From Meloidogyne chitwoodi (Eukaryota; Nematoda; Chromadorea; Rhabditida; Meloidogynidae): a stretch of DNA of 64,000 nucleotides. The notes beneath the pieces were generated by a model. The model did no database searches and had not been told where the DNA came from. It saw only the letters and a list, made by a program, of their open reading frames with translations. This document shows, piece after piece, positions 1 to 12,829 of this stretch. Both the position numbers and the translations under genes were made by a program. The stretch covers positions 1-64,000 of the forward strand of contig JACZZP010000016.1 in NCBI GenBank assembly GCA_015183035.1. The letters run 5' to 3'. How positions within the stretch are numbered: position 1 is the first letter of the stretch; every line of letters begins with the position of its first letter.

Positions 1-343
1 GGACCCTGTTTCTCAAAAACTAGTCATACGATTTTTGAATTTCATAGCTCATTCGATTCAGCTTTCAAAGCTCTTTCGAATGATATATGAATCATATAGA
101 AATATTTTGTCGATAATAAGTTAGCCGCGGTTGAACCTCCCAAATTATTTTTTCGGAACAAGTCTGAAATTTTCGGAACAAGTCTCATAACTTACTGAAT
201 TTTCTTCAAAAAATATTCATTCCAGCTTCAATATATTCAGAATTAAATCCTCTTTCGAATGATATATGACTCATACGAAACTTACCTACAGATTTTTTTT
301 ACAAAAATTCAAAATAGTCATTCTCCCCCAAAAAATTTCTATG

Positions 344-672
344 TTCAGCAACTTGCAACTTTTGACTGTTCTGTTAAAGGTTGATAATTTTTGCTTAAGA
401 ATGAAGAATATAGAATGAGAATCATAATAAAAGAAAAAAATTTGAAGAAATACCAAAGAAATAAAAAGTTAATAAATTTGTTCCCCCCATCTCCCTTTTT
501 ACACCCAGCCAAAACCCAAGCTCTCCAAAGTGGAAGTGGCTTGTCTCTTCTACACCTATTGAAGCTCTAATGCTTGGATGTGACCGTATCTGGTCTCTTC
601 TGTACCTTTTGAAGCTTAAAGGTTTGGAGTTTAATTTTTTATACACCCAATGAAACTTAAAGGTAGAAAAGG
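344..672. repeat. Non-monomeric block inside the satellite unit (first copy)
   Basis: This ~330-bp block does not resemble the ~165-bp monomers around it and is less AT-rich in its middle (about 481-625). It contains an internal imperfect duplication with a 50-bp offset: segments starting at 541 and 591 both read CTCTTC, then a T-rich turn and TTGAAGCT. The block recurs once in every 1,533-bp and 1,855-bp unit, 21 copies in all, without visible decay. A 74-codon minus-strand open frame lies inside it and is preserved with it. I do not recognise the sequence; it could be a captured mobile fragment or a functional satellite element. Confidence 0.8.
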
Positions 673-3600
673 GTGTTCCTTTACTCCTTCTATTTTCAAA
701 AATTTTTTTCTCAAAAACTAGTCGATGGATTTTTGAATTTCATAGCTCATTCGATTCAGCTCTTTACGCTCTTTCAAATGATACTAAATTCAGAAAAATT
801 CCAACGATGGAACTTTTTTTATAAAAGTTCAAAAATATTCCTTCCCCCAAATTTTTCTATACTTTCAAAAAAAATTTTCTCAAAAACTAGTCGATGGATT
901 TTTGAATTTTATAGCTCATTCGATTCAGTAATTGATCCTCTTTCGAATGATACTAAATTCAGCAAATTTCCAACGATGGAAATTTTTTTATAAAATTTCA
1001 AATATATTCCTTCCCCCAAATTTTTCTTCAAAAAATCATATCTCTCAAAGCCTTCTTATTTAGGAGGTCTATCATAGCTCATTCGATTCAGTTTTTCAAG
1101 CTCTACAAATGATCCAAATTACAGCGAATATGATTCGGAGGAAATTTTTTTATCGAAGTTTTAAATATTCCTTCCCCCAAAAAATTCCAATGTTCATGGA
1201 CTTGGTTCTCAAAAACTAGTCATACGATTTTTGATTTTCATAGCTCATTCGATACAGCTCTTTAAGCTCTTTCGAATGATACTAAATTCAGTATACTTTC
1301 TCAGAGGGAAAAAAAATTTCTTCAATTTAAAAAATTTTTTCCCCCAAAAAAATTTCTATGTTCATGAACCTGTTTCTCGAGTTCTGTCTGTAAGTTGCTT
1401 GATTTCAATAGCTTGTTCGATTCACCTCTTCATCCTCTTTCGAATGAGATATGACTCATCCATAACTTACTTACAGAATTTTTTTTAAAAAACTCAAAGT
1501 ATCCATTCTCCCCCCAAAAAATTTCTATGTTCCGGACCCTGTTTCTCAAAAACTAGTCATACGATTTTTGAATTTCATAGCTCATTCGATTCAGCTTTCA
1601 AAGCTCTTTCGAATGATATATGAATCATATAGAAATATTTTGTCGATAATAAGTTAGCCGCGGTTGAACCTCCCAAATTATTTTTTCGGAACAAGTCTGA
1701 AATTTTCGGAACAAGTCTCATAACTTACTGAATTTTCTTCAAAAAATATTCATTCCAGCTTCAATATATTCAGAATTAAATCCTCTTTCGAATGATATAT
1801 GACTCATACGAAACTTACCTACAGATTTTTTTTACAAAAATTCAAAATAGTCATTCTCCCCCAAAAAATTTCTATGTTCAGCAACTTGCAACTTTTGACT
1901 GTTCTGTTAAAGGTTGATAATTTTTGCTTAAGAATGAAGAATATAGAATGAGAATCATAATAAAAGAAAAAAATTTGAAGAAATACCAAAGAAATAAAAA
2001 GTTAATAAATTTGTTCCCCCCATCTCCCTTTTTACACCCAGCCAAAACCCAAGCTCTCCAAAGTGGAAGTGGCTTGTCTCTTCTACACCTATTGAAGCTC
2101 TAATGCTTGGATGTGACCGTATCTGGTCTCTTCTGTACCTTTTGAAGCTTAAAGGTTTGGAGTTTAATTTTTTATACACCCAATGAAACTTAAAGGTAGA
2201 AAAGGGTGTTCCTTTACTCCTTCTATTTTCAAAAATTTTTTTCTCAAAAACTAGTCGATGGATTTTTGAATTTCATAGCTCATTCGATTCAGCTCTTTAC
2301 GCTCTTTCAAATGATACTAAATTCAGAAAAATTCCAACGATGGAACTTTTTTTATAAAAGTTCAAAAATATTCCTTCCCCCAAATTTTTCTATACTTTCA
2401 AAAAAAATTTTCTCAAAAACTAGTCGATGGATTTTTGAATTTTATAGCTCATTCGATTCAGTAATTGATCCTCTTTCGAATGATACTAAATTCAGCAAAT
2501 TTCCAACGATGGAAATTTTTTTATAAAATTTCAAATATATTCCTTCCCCCAAATTTTTCTTCAAAAAATCATATCTCTCAAAGCCTTCTTATTTAGGAGG
2601 TCTATCATAGCTCATTCGATTCAGTTTTTCAAGCTCTACAAATGATCCAAATTACAGCGAATATGATTCGGAGGAAATTTTTTTATCGAAGTTTTAAATA
2701 TTCCTTCCCCCAAAAAATTCCAATGTTCATGGACTTGGTTCTCAAAAACTAGTCATACGATTTTTGATTTTCATAGCTCATTCGATACAGCTCTTTAAGC
2801 TCTTTCGAATGATACTAAATTCAGTATACTTTCTCAGAGGGAAAAAAAATTTCTTCAATTTAAAAAATTTTTTCCCCCAAAAAAATTTCTATGTTCATGA
2901 ACCTGTTTCTCGAGTTCTGTCTGTAAGTTGCTTGATTTCAATAGCTTGTTCGATTCACCTCTTCATCCTCTTTCGAATGAGATATGACTCATCCATAACT
3001 TACTTACAGAATTTTTTTTAAAAAACTCAAAGTATCCATTCTCCCCCCAAAAAATTTCTATGTTCCGGACCCTGTTTCTCAAAAACTAGTCATACGATTT
3101 TTGAATTTCATAGCTCATTCGATTCAGCTTTCAAAGCTCTTTCGAATGATATATGAATCATATAGAAATATTTTGTCGATAATAAGTTAGCCGCGGTTGA
3201 ACCTCCCAAATTATTTTTTCGGAACAAGTCTGAAATTTTCGGAACAAGTCTCATAACTTACTGAATTTTCTTCAAAAAATATTCATTCCAGCTTCAATAT
3301 ATTCAGAATTAAATCCTCTTTCGAATGATATATGACTCATACGAAACTTACCTACAGATTTTTTTTACAAAAATTCAAAATAGTCATTCTCCCCCAAAAA
3401 ATTTCTATGTTCAGCAACTTGCAACTTTTGACTGTTCTGTTAAAGGTTGATAATTTTTGCTTAAGAATGAAGAATATAGAATGAGAATCATAATAAAAGA
3501 AAAAAATTTGAAGAAATACCAAAGAAATAAAAAGTTAATAAATTTGTTCCCCCCATCTCCCTTTTTACACCCAGCCAAAACCCAAGCTCTCCAAAGTGGA

Positions 3601-5994
3601 AGTGGCTTGTCTCTTCTACACCTATTGAAGCTCTAATGCTTGGATGTGACCGTATCTGGTCTCTTCTGTACCTTTTGAAGCTTAAAGGTTTGGAGTTTAA
3701 TTTTTTATACACCCAATGAAACTTAAAGGTAGAAAAGGGTGTTCCTTTACTCCTTCTATTTTCAAAAATTTTTTCTCAAAAACTAGTCGATGGATTTTTG
3801 AATTTCATAGCTCATTCGATTCAGCTCTTTACGCTCTTTCAAATGATACTAAATTCAGAAAAATTCCAACGATGGAACTTTTTTTATAAAAGTTCAAAAA
3901 TATTCCTTCCCCCAAATTTTTCTATACTTTCAAAAAAAATTTTCTCAAAAACTAGTCGATGGATTTTTGAATTTTATAGCTCATTCGATTCAGTAATTGA
4001 TCCTCTTTCGAATGATACTAAATTCAGCAAATTTCCAACGATGGAAATTTTTTTATAAAATTTCAAATATATTCCTTCCCCCAAATTTTTCTTCAAAAAA
4101 TCATATCTCTCAAAGCCTTCTTATTTAGGAGGTCTATCATAGCTCATTCGATTCAGTTTTTCAAGCTCTACAAATGATCCAAATTACAGCGAATATGATT
4201 CGGAGGAAATTTTTTTATCGAAGTTTTAAATATTCCTTCCCCCAAAAAATTCCAATGTTCATGGACTTGGTTCTCAAAAACTAGTCATACGATTTTTGAT
4301 TTTCATAGCTCATTCGATACAGCTCTTTAAGCTCTTTCGAATGATACTAAATTCAGTATACTTTCTCAGAGGGAAAAAAAATTTCTTCAATTTAAAAAAT
4401 TTTTTCCCCCAAAAAAATTTCTATGTTCATGAACCTGTTTCTCGAGTTCTGTCTGTAAGTTGCTTGATTTCAATAGCTTGTTCGATTCACCTCTTCATCC
4501 TCTTTCGAATGAGATATGACTCATCCATAACTTACTTACAGAATTTTTTTTAAAAAACTCAAAGTATCCATTCTCCCCCCAAAAAATTTCTATGTTCCGG
4601 ACCCTGTTTCTCAAAAACTAGTCATACGATTTTTGAATTTCATAGCTCATTCGATTCAGCTTTCAAAGCTCTTTCGAATGATATATGAATCATATAGAAA
4701 TATTTTGTCGATAATAAGTTAGCCGCGGTTGAACCTCCCAAATTATTTTTTCGGAACAAGTCTGAAATTTTCGGAACAAGTCTCATAACTTACTGAATTT
4801 TCTTCAAAAAATATTCATTCCAGCTTCAATATATTCAGAATTAAATCCTCTTTCGAATGATATATGACTCATACGAAACTTACCTACAGATTTTTTTTAC
4901 AAAAATTCAAAATAGTCATTCTCCCCCAAAAAATTTCTATGTTCAGCAACTTGCAACTTTTGACTGTTCTGTTAAAGGTTGATAATTTTTGCTTAAGAAT
5001 GAAGAATATAGAATGAGAATCATAATAAAAGAAAAAAATTTGAAGAAATACCAAAGAAATAAAAAGTTAATAAATTTGTTCCCCCCATCTCCCTTTTTAC
5101 ACCCAGCCAAAACCCAAGCTCTCCAAAGTGGAAGTGGCTTGTCTCTTCTACACCTATTGAAGCTCTAATGCTTGGATGTGACCGTATCTGGTCTCTTCTG
5201 TACCTTTTGAAGCTTAAAGGTTTGGAGTTTAATTTTTTATACACCCAATGAAACTTAAAGGTAGAAAAGGGTGTTCCTTTACTCCTTCTATTTTCAAAAA
5301 TTTTTTCTCAAAAACTAGTCGATGGATTTTTGAATTTCATAGCTCATTCGATTCAGCTCTTTACGCTCTTTCAAATGATACTAAATTCAGAAAAATTCCA
5401 ACGATGGAACTTTTTTTATAAAAGTTCAAAAATATTCCTTCCCCCAAATTTTTCTATACTTTCAAAAAAAATTTTCTCAAAAACTAGTCGATGGATTTTT
5501 GAATTTTATAGCTCATTCGATTCAGTAATTGATCCTCTTTCGAATGATACTAAATTCAGCAAATTTCCAACGATGGAAATTTTTTTATAAAATTTCAAAT
5601 ATATTCCTTCCCCCAAATTTTTCTTCAAAAAATCATATCTCTCAAAGCCTTCTTATTTAGGAGGTCTATCATAGCTCATTCGATTCAGTTTTTCAAGCTC
5701 TACAAATGATCCAAATTACAGCGAATATGATTCGGAGGAAATTTTTTTATCGAAGTTTTAAATATTCCTTCCCCCAAAAAATTCCAATGTTCATGGACTT
5801 GGTTCTCAAAAACTAGTCATACGATTTTTGATTTTCATAGCTCATTCGATACAGCTCTTTAAGCTCTTTCGAATGATACTAAATTCAGTATACTTTCTCA
5901 GAGGGAAAAAAAATTTCTTCAATTTAAAAAATTTTTTCCCCCAAAAAAATTTCTATGTTCATGAACCTGTTTCTCGAGTTCTGTCTGTAAGTTG

Positions 5995-6070
5995 CTTGAT
6001 TTCAATAGCTTGTTCGATTCACCTCTTCATCCCTTGATTTCAATAGCTTGTTCGATTCACCTCTTCATCC
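5995..6070. repeat. 38-bp tandem duplication inside one satellite unit
   Basis: The segment starting CTTGATTTCAATAGC is present twice back to back at 5,995 and 6,033, while every other unit has it once. It accounts for the one 1,569-bp spacing in the array. Confidence 0.9.
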
Positions 6071-9000
6071 TCTTTCGAATGAGATATGACTCATCCATAA
6101 CTTACTTACAGAATTTTTTTAAAAAACTCAAAGTATCCATTCTCCCCCCAAAAAATTTCTATGTTCCGGACCCTGTTTCTCAAAAACTAGTCATACGATT
6201 TTTGAATTTCATAGCTCATTCGATTCAGCTTTCAAAGCTCTTTCGAATGATATATGAATCATATAGAAATATTTTGTCGATAATAAGTTAGCCGCGGTTG
6301 AACCTCCCAAATTATTTTTTCGGAACAAGTCTGAAATTTTCGGAACAAGTCTCATAACTTACTGAATTTTCTTCAAAAAATATTCATTCCAGCTTCAATA
6401 TATTCAGAATTAAATCCTCTTTCGAATGATATATGACTCATACGAAACTTACCTACAGATTTTTTTTACAAAAATTCAAAATAGTCATTCTCCCCCAAAA
6501 AATTTCTATGTTCAGCAACTTGCAACTTTTGACTGTTCTGTTAAAGGTTGATAATTTTTGCTTAAGAATGAAGAATATAGAATGAGAATCATAATAAAAG
6601 AAAAAAATTTGAAGAAATACCAAAGAAATAAAAAGTTAATAAATTTGTTCCCCCCATCTCCCTTTTTACACCCAGCCAAAACCCAAGCTCTCCAAAGTGG
6701 AAGTGGCTTGTCTCTTCTACACCTATTGAAGCTCTAATGCTTGGATGTGACCGTATCTGGTCTCTTCTGTACCTTTTGAAGCTTAAAGGTTTGGAGTTTA
6801 ATTTTTTATACACCCAATGAAACTTAAAGGTAGAAAAGGGTGTTCCTTTACTCCTTCTATTTTCAAAAAATTTTTTCTCAAAAACTAGTCGATGGATTTT
6901 TGAATTTCATAGCTCATTCGATTCAGCTCTTTACGCTCTTTCAAATGATACTAAATTCAGAAAAATTCCAACGATGGAACTTTTTTTATAAAAGTTCAAA
7001 AATATTCCTTCCCCCAAATTTTTCTATACTTTCAAAAAAAATTTTCTCAAAAACTAGTCGATGGATTTTTGAATTTTATAGCTCATTCGATTCAGTAATT
7101 GATCCTCTTTCGAATGATACTAAATTCAGCAAATTTCCAACGATGGAAATTTTTTTATAAAATTTCAAATATATTCCTTCCCCCAAATTTTTCTTCAAAA
7201 AATCATATCTCTCAAAGCCTTCTTATTTAGGAGGTCTATCATAGCTCATTCGATTCAGTTTTTCAAGCTCTACAAATGATCCAAATTACAGCGAATATGA
7301 TTCGGAGGAAATTTTTTTATCGAAGTTTTAAATATTCCTTCCCCCAAAAAATTCCAATGTTCATGGACTTGGTTCTCAAAAACTAGTCATACGATTTTTG
7401 ATTTTCATAGCTCATTCGATACAGCTCTTTAAGCTCTTTCGAATGATACTAAATTCAGTATACTTTCTCAGAGGGAAAAAAAAATTTCTTCAATTTAAAA
7501 AATTTTTTCCCCCAAAAAAATTTCTATGTTCATGAACCTGTTTCTCGAGTTCTGTCTGTAAGTTGCTTGATTTCAATAGCTTGTTCGATTCACCTCTTCA
7601 TCCTCTTTCGAATGAGATATGACTCATCCATAACTTACTTACAGAATTTTTTTTAAAAAACTCAAAGTATCCATTCTCCCCCCAAAAAATTTCTATGTTC
7701 CGGACCCTGTTTCTCAAAAACTAGTCATACGATTTTTGAATTTCATAGCTCATTCGATTCAGCTTTCAAAGCTCTTTCGAATGATATATGAATCATATAG
7801 AAATATTTTGTCGATAATAAGTTAGCCGCGGTTGAACCTCCCAAATTATTTTTTCGGAACAAGTCTGAAATTTTCGGAACAAGTCTCATAACTTACTGAA
7901 TTTTCTTCAAAAAATATTCATTCCAGCTTCAATATATTCAGAATTAAATCCTCTTTCGAATGATATATGACTCATACGAAACTTACCTACAGATTTTTTT
8001 TACAAAAATTCAAAATAGTCATTCTCCCCCAAAAAATTTCTATGTTCAGCAACTTGCAACTTTTGACTGTTCTGTTAAAGGTTGATAATTTTTGCTTAAG
8101 AATGAAGAATATAGAATGAGAATCATAATAAAAGAAAAAAATTTGAAGAAATACCAAAGAAATAAAAAGTTAATAAATTTGTTCCCCCCATCTCCCTTTT
8201 TACACCCAGCCAAAACCCAAGCTCTCCAAAGTGGAAGTGGCTTGTCTCTTCTACACCTATTGAAGCTCTAATGCTTGGATGTGACCGTATCTGGTCTCTT
8301 CTGTACCTTTTGAAGCTTAAAGGTTTGGAGTTTAATTTTTTATACACCCAATGAAACTTAAAGGTAGAAAAGGGTGTTCCTTTACTCCTTCTATTTTCAA
8401 AAAATTTTTTCTCAAAAACTAGTCGATGGATTTTTGAATTTCATAGCTCATTCGATTCAGCTCTTTACGCTCTTTCAAATGATACTAAATTCAGAAAAAT
8501 TCCAACGATGGAACTTTTTTTATAAAAGTTCAAAAATATTCCTTCCCCCAAATTTTTCTATACTTTCAAAAAAAATTTTCTCAAAAACTAGTCGATGGAT
8601 TTTTGAATTTTATAGCTCATTCGATTCAGTAATTGATCCTCTTTCGAATGATACTAAATTCAGCAAATTTCCAACGATGGAAATTTTTTTATAAAATTTC
8701 AAATATATTCCTTCCCCCAAATTTTTCTTCAAAAAATCATATCTCTCAAAGCCTTCTTATTTAGGAGGTCTATCATAGCTCATTCGATTCAGTTTTTCAA
8801 GCTCTACAAATGATCCAAATTACAGCGAATATGATTCGGAGGAAATTTTTTTATCGAAGTTTTAAATATTCCTTCCCCCAAAAAATTCCAATGTTCATGG
8901 ACTTGGTTCTCAAAAACTAGTCATACGATTTTTGATTTTCATAGCTCATTCGATACAGCTCTTTAAGCTCTTTCGAATGATACTAAATTCAGTATACTTT

Positions 9001-10620
9001 CTCAGAGGGAAAAAAAATTTCTTCAATTTAAAAAATTTTTTCCCCCAAAAAAATTTCTATGTTCATGAACCTGTTTCTCGAGTTCTGTCTGTAAGTTGCT
9101 TGATTTCAATAGCTTGTTCGATTCACCTCTTCATCCTCTTTCGAATGAGATATGACTCATCCATAACTTACTTACAGAATTTTTTTTAAAAAACTCAAAG
9201 TATCCATTCTCCCCCCAAAAAATTTCTATGTTCCGGACCCTGTTTCTCAAAAACTAGTCATACGATTTTTGAATTTCATAGCTCATTCGATTCAGCTTTC
9301 AAAGCTCTTTCGAATGATATATGAATCATATAGAAATATTTTGTCGATAATAAGTTAGCCGCGGTTGAACCTCCCAAATTATTTTTTCGGAACAAGTCTG
9401 AAATTTTCGGAACAAGTCTCATAACTTACTGAATTTTCTTCAAAAAATATTCATTCCAGCTTCAATATATTCAGAATTAAATCCTCTTTCGAATGATATA
9501 TGACTCATACGAAACTTACCTACAGATTTTTTTTACAAAAATTCAAAATAGTCATTCTCCCCCAAAAAATTTCTATGTTCAGCAACTTGCAACTTTTGAC
9601 TGTTCTGTTAAAGGTTGATAATTTTTGCTTAAGAATGAAGAATATAGAATGAGAATCATAATAAAAGAAAAAAATTTGAAGAAATACCAAAGAAATAAAA
9701 AGTTAATAAATTTGTTCCCCCCATCTCCCTTTTTACACCCAGCCAAAACCCAAGCTCTCCAAAGTGGAAGTGGCTTGTCTCTTCTACACCTATTGAAGCT
9801 CTAATGCTTGGATGTGACCGTATCTGGTCTCTTCTGTACCTTTTGAAGCTTAAAGGTTTGGAGTTTAATTTTTTATACACCCAATGAAACTTAAAGGTAG
9901 AAAAGGGTGTTCCTTTACTCCTTCTATTTTCAAAAATTTTTTTCTCAAAAACTAGTCGATGGATTTTTGAATTTCATAGCTCATTCGATTCAGCTCTTTA
10001 CGCTCTTTCAAATGATACTAAATTCAGAAAAATTCCAACGATGGAACTTTTTTTATAAAAGTTCAAAAATATTCCTTCCCCCAAATTTTTCTATACTTTC
10101 AAAAAAAATTTTCTCAAAAACTAGTCGATGGATTTTTGAATTTTATAGCTCATTCGATTCAGTAATTGATCCTCTTTCGAATGATACTAAATTCAGCAAA
10201 TTTCCAACGATGGAAATTTTTTTATAAAATTTCAAATATATTCCTTCCCCCAAATTTTTCTTCAAAAAATCCATATCTCTCAAAGCCTTCTTATTTAGGA
10301 GGTCTATCATAGCTCATTCGATTCAGTTTTTCAAGCTCTACAAATGATCCAAATTACAGCGAATATGATTCGGAGGAAATTTTTTTATCGAAGTTTTAAA
10401 TATTCCTTCCCCCAAAAAATTCCAATGTTCATGGACTTGGTTCTCAAAAACTAGTCATACGATTTTTGATTTTCATAGCTCATTCGATACAGCTCTTTAA
10501 GCTCTTTCGAATGATACTAAATTCAGTATACTTTCTCAGAGGGAAAAAAAATTTCTTCAATTTAAAAAATTTTTTCCCCCAAAAAAATTTCTATGTTCAT
10601 GAACCTGTTTCTCGAGTTCT

Positions 10621-10826
10621 GTCTGTAAGTTGCTTGATTTCAATAGCTTGTTCGATTCACCTCTTCATCCTCTTTCGAATGAGATATGACTCATCCATAA
10701 CTTACCTACAGAATTTTTTTGTCTGTCTGTTAAGTTGCTTGATTTCAATAGCTTGTTCGATTCACCTCTTCATCCTCTTTCGAATGAGATATGACTCATC
10801 CATAACTTACCTACAGAATTTTTTTT
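10621..10826. repeat. ~106-bp tandem duplication inside one satellite unit
   Basis: A stretch of about 106 bp that begins GTCTGT and ends in CTTACCTACAG plus a T-run is repeated immediately. It accounts for the single 1,639-bp spacing. Both copies carry CTTACCTACAG where other units read CTTACTTACAG. Confidence 0.85.
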
Positions 10827-12829
10827 AAAAAACTCAAAGTATCCATTCTCCCCCCAAAAAATTTCTATGTTCCGGACCCTGTTTCTCAAAAACTAGTCAT
10901 ACGATTTTTGAATTTCATAGCTCATTCGATTCAGCTTTCAAAGCTCTTTCGAATGATATATGAATCATATAGAAATATTTTGTCGATAATAAGTTAGCCG
11001 CGGTTGAACCTCCCAAATTATTTTTTCGGAACAAGTCTGAAATTTTCGGAACAAGTCTCATAACTTACTGAATTTTCTTCAAAAAATATTCATTCCAGCT
11101 TCAATATATTCAGAATTAAATCCTCTTTCGAATGATATATGACTCATACTAAACTTACCTACAGATTTTTTTTACAAAAATTCAAAATAGTCATTCTCCC
11201 CCAAAAAATTTCTATGTTCAGCAACTTGCAACTTTTGACTGTTCTGTTAAAGGTTGATAATTTTTGCTTAAGAATGAAGAATATAGAATGAGAATCATAA
11301 TAAAAGAAAAAAATTTGAAGAAATACCAAAGAAATAAAAAGTTAATAAATTTGTTCCCCCCATCTCCCTTTTTACACCCAGCCAAAACCCAAGCTCTCCA
11401 AAGTGGAAGTGGCTTGTCTCTTCTACACCTATTGAAGCTCTAATGCTTGGATGTGACCGTATCTGGTCTCTTCTGTACCTTTTGAAGCTTAAAGGTTTGG
11501 AGTTTAATTTTTTATACACCCAATGAAACTTAAAGGTAGAAAAGGGTGTTCCTTTACTCCTTCTATTTTCAAAAAATTTTTTCTCAAAAACTAGTCGATG
11601 GATTTTTGAATTTCATAGCTCATTCGATTCAGCTCTTTACGCTCTTTCAAATGATACTAAATTCAGAAAAATTCCAACGATGGAACTTTTTTTATAAAAG
11701 TTCAAAAATATTCCTTCCCCCAAATTTTTCTATACTTTCAAAAAAAATTTTCTCAAAAACTAGTCGATGGATTTTTGAATTTTATAGCTCATTCGATTCA
11801 GCTAATTGATCCTCTTTCGAATGATACTAAATTCAGCAAATTTCCAACGATGGAAATTTTTTTATAAAATTTCAAATATATTCCTTCCCCCAAATTTTTC
11901 TTCAAAAAATCATATCTCTCAAAGCCTTCTTATTTAGGAGGTCTATCATAGCTCATTCGATTCAGTTTTTCAAGCTCTACAAATGATCCAAATTACAGCG
12001 AATATGATTCGGAGGAAATTTTTTTATCGAAGTTTTAAATATTCCTTCCCCCAAAAAATTCCAATGTTCATGGACTTGGTTCTCAAAAACTAGTCATACG
12101 ATTTTTGATTTTCATAGCTCATTCGATACAGCTCTTTAAGCTCTTTCGAATGATACTAAATTCAGTATACTTTCTCAGAGGGAAAAAAAATTTCTTCAAT
12201 TTAAAAAATTTTTTCCCCCAAAAAAATTTCTATGTTCATGAACCTGTTTCTCGAGTTCTGTCTGTAAGTTGCTTGATTTCAATAGCTTGTTCGATTCACC
12301 TCTTCATCCTCTTTCGAATGAGATATGACTCATCCATAACTTACTTACAGAATTTTTTTTAAAAAACTCAAAGTATCCATTCTCCCCCCAAAAAATTTCT
12401 ATGTTCCGGACCCTGTTTCTCAAAAACTAGTCATACGATTTTTGAATTTCATAGCTCATTCGATTCAGCTTTCAAAGCTCTTTCGAATGATATATGAATC
12501 ATATAGAAATATTTTGTCGATAATAAGTTAGCCGCGGTTGAACCTCCCAAATTATTTTTTCGGAACAAGTCTGAAATTTTCGGAACAAGTCTCATAACTT
12601 ACTGAATTTTCTTCAAAAAATATTCATTCCAGCTTCAATATATTCAGAATTAAATCCTCTTTCGAATGATATATGACTCATACTCTAACTTACCTACAGA
12701 TTTTTTTTACAAAAATTCAAAATAGTCATTCTCCCCCAAAAAATTTCTATGTTCAGCAACTTGCAACTTTTGACTGTTCTGTTAAAGGTTGATAATTTTT
12801 GCTTAAGAATGAAGAATATAGAATGAGAA

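Larger units (their letters stand above)
1..12829. repeat. Satellite array, 1,533-bp unit
   Basis: About eight and a half tandem copies of one 1,533-bp unit. A fixed internal landmark recurs at 422, 1955, 3488, 5020, 6589, 8123, 9656 and 11295. Spacing is 1,532-1,534 bp except for two longer units, explained by local duplications of 38 bp (near 5,995) and about 106 bp (near 10,721). Each unit holds roughly seven degenerate ~165-bp monomers, recognised by a core reading GCTCATTCGATTCAGCTC followed by CTTTCGAATGATA and a C5-A-rich tract, plus one unrelated ~330-bp block. Short open frames recur in every unit but carry no family signature and are not annotated as genes. The array runs off the left edge. 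Confidence 0.97.
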
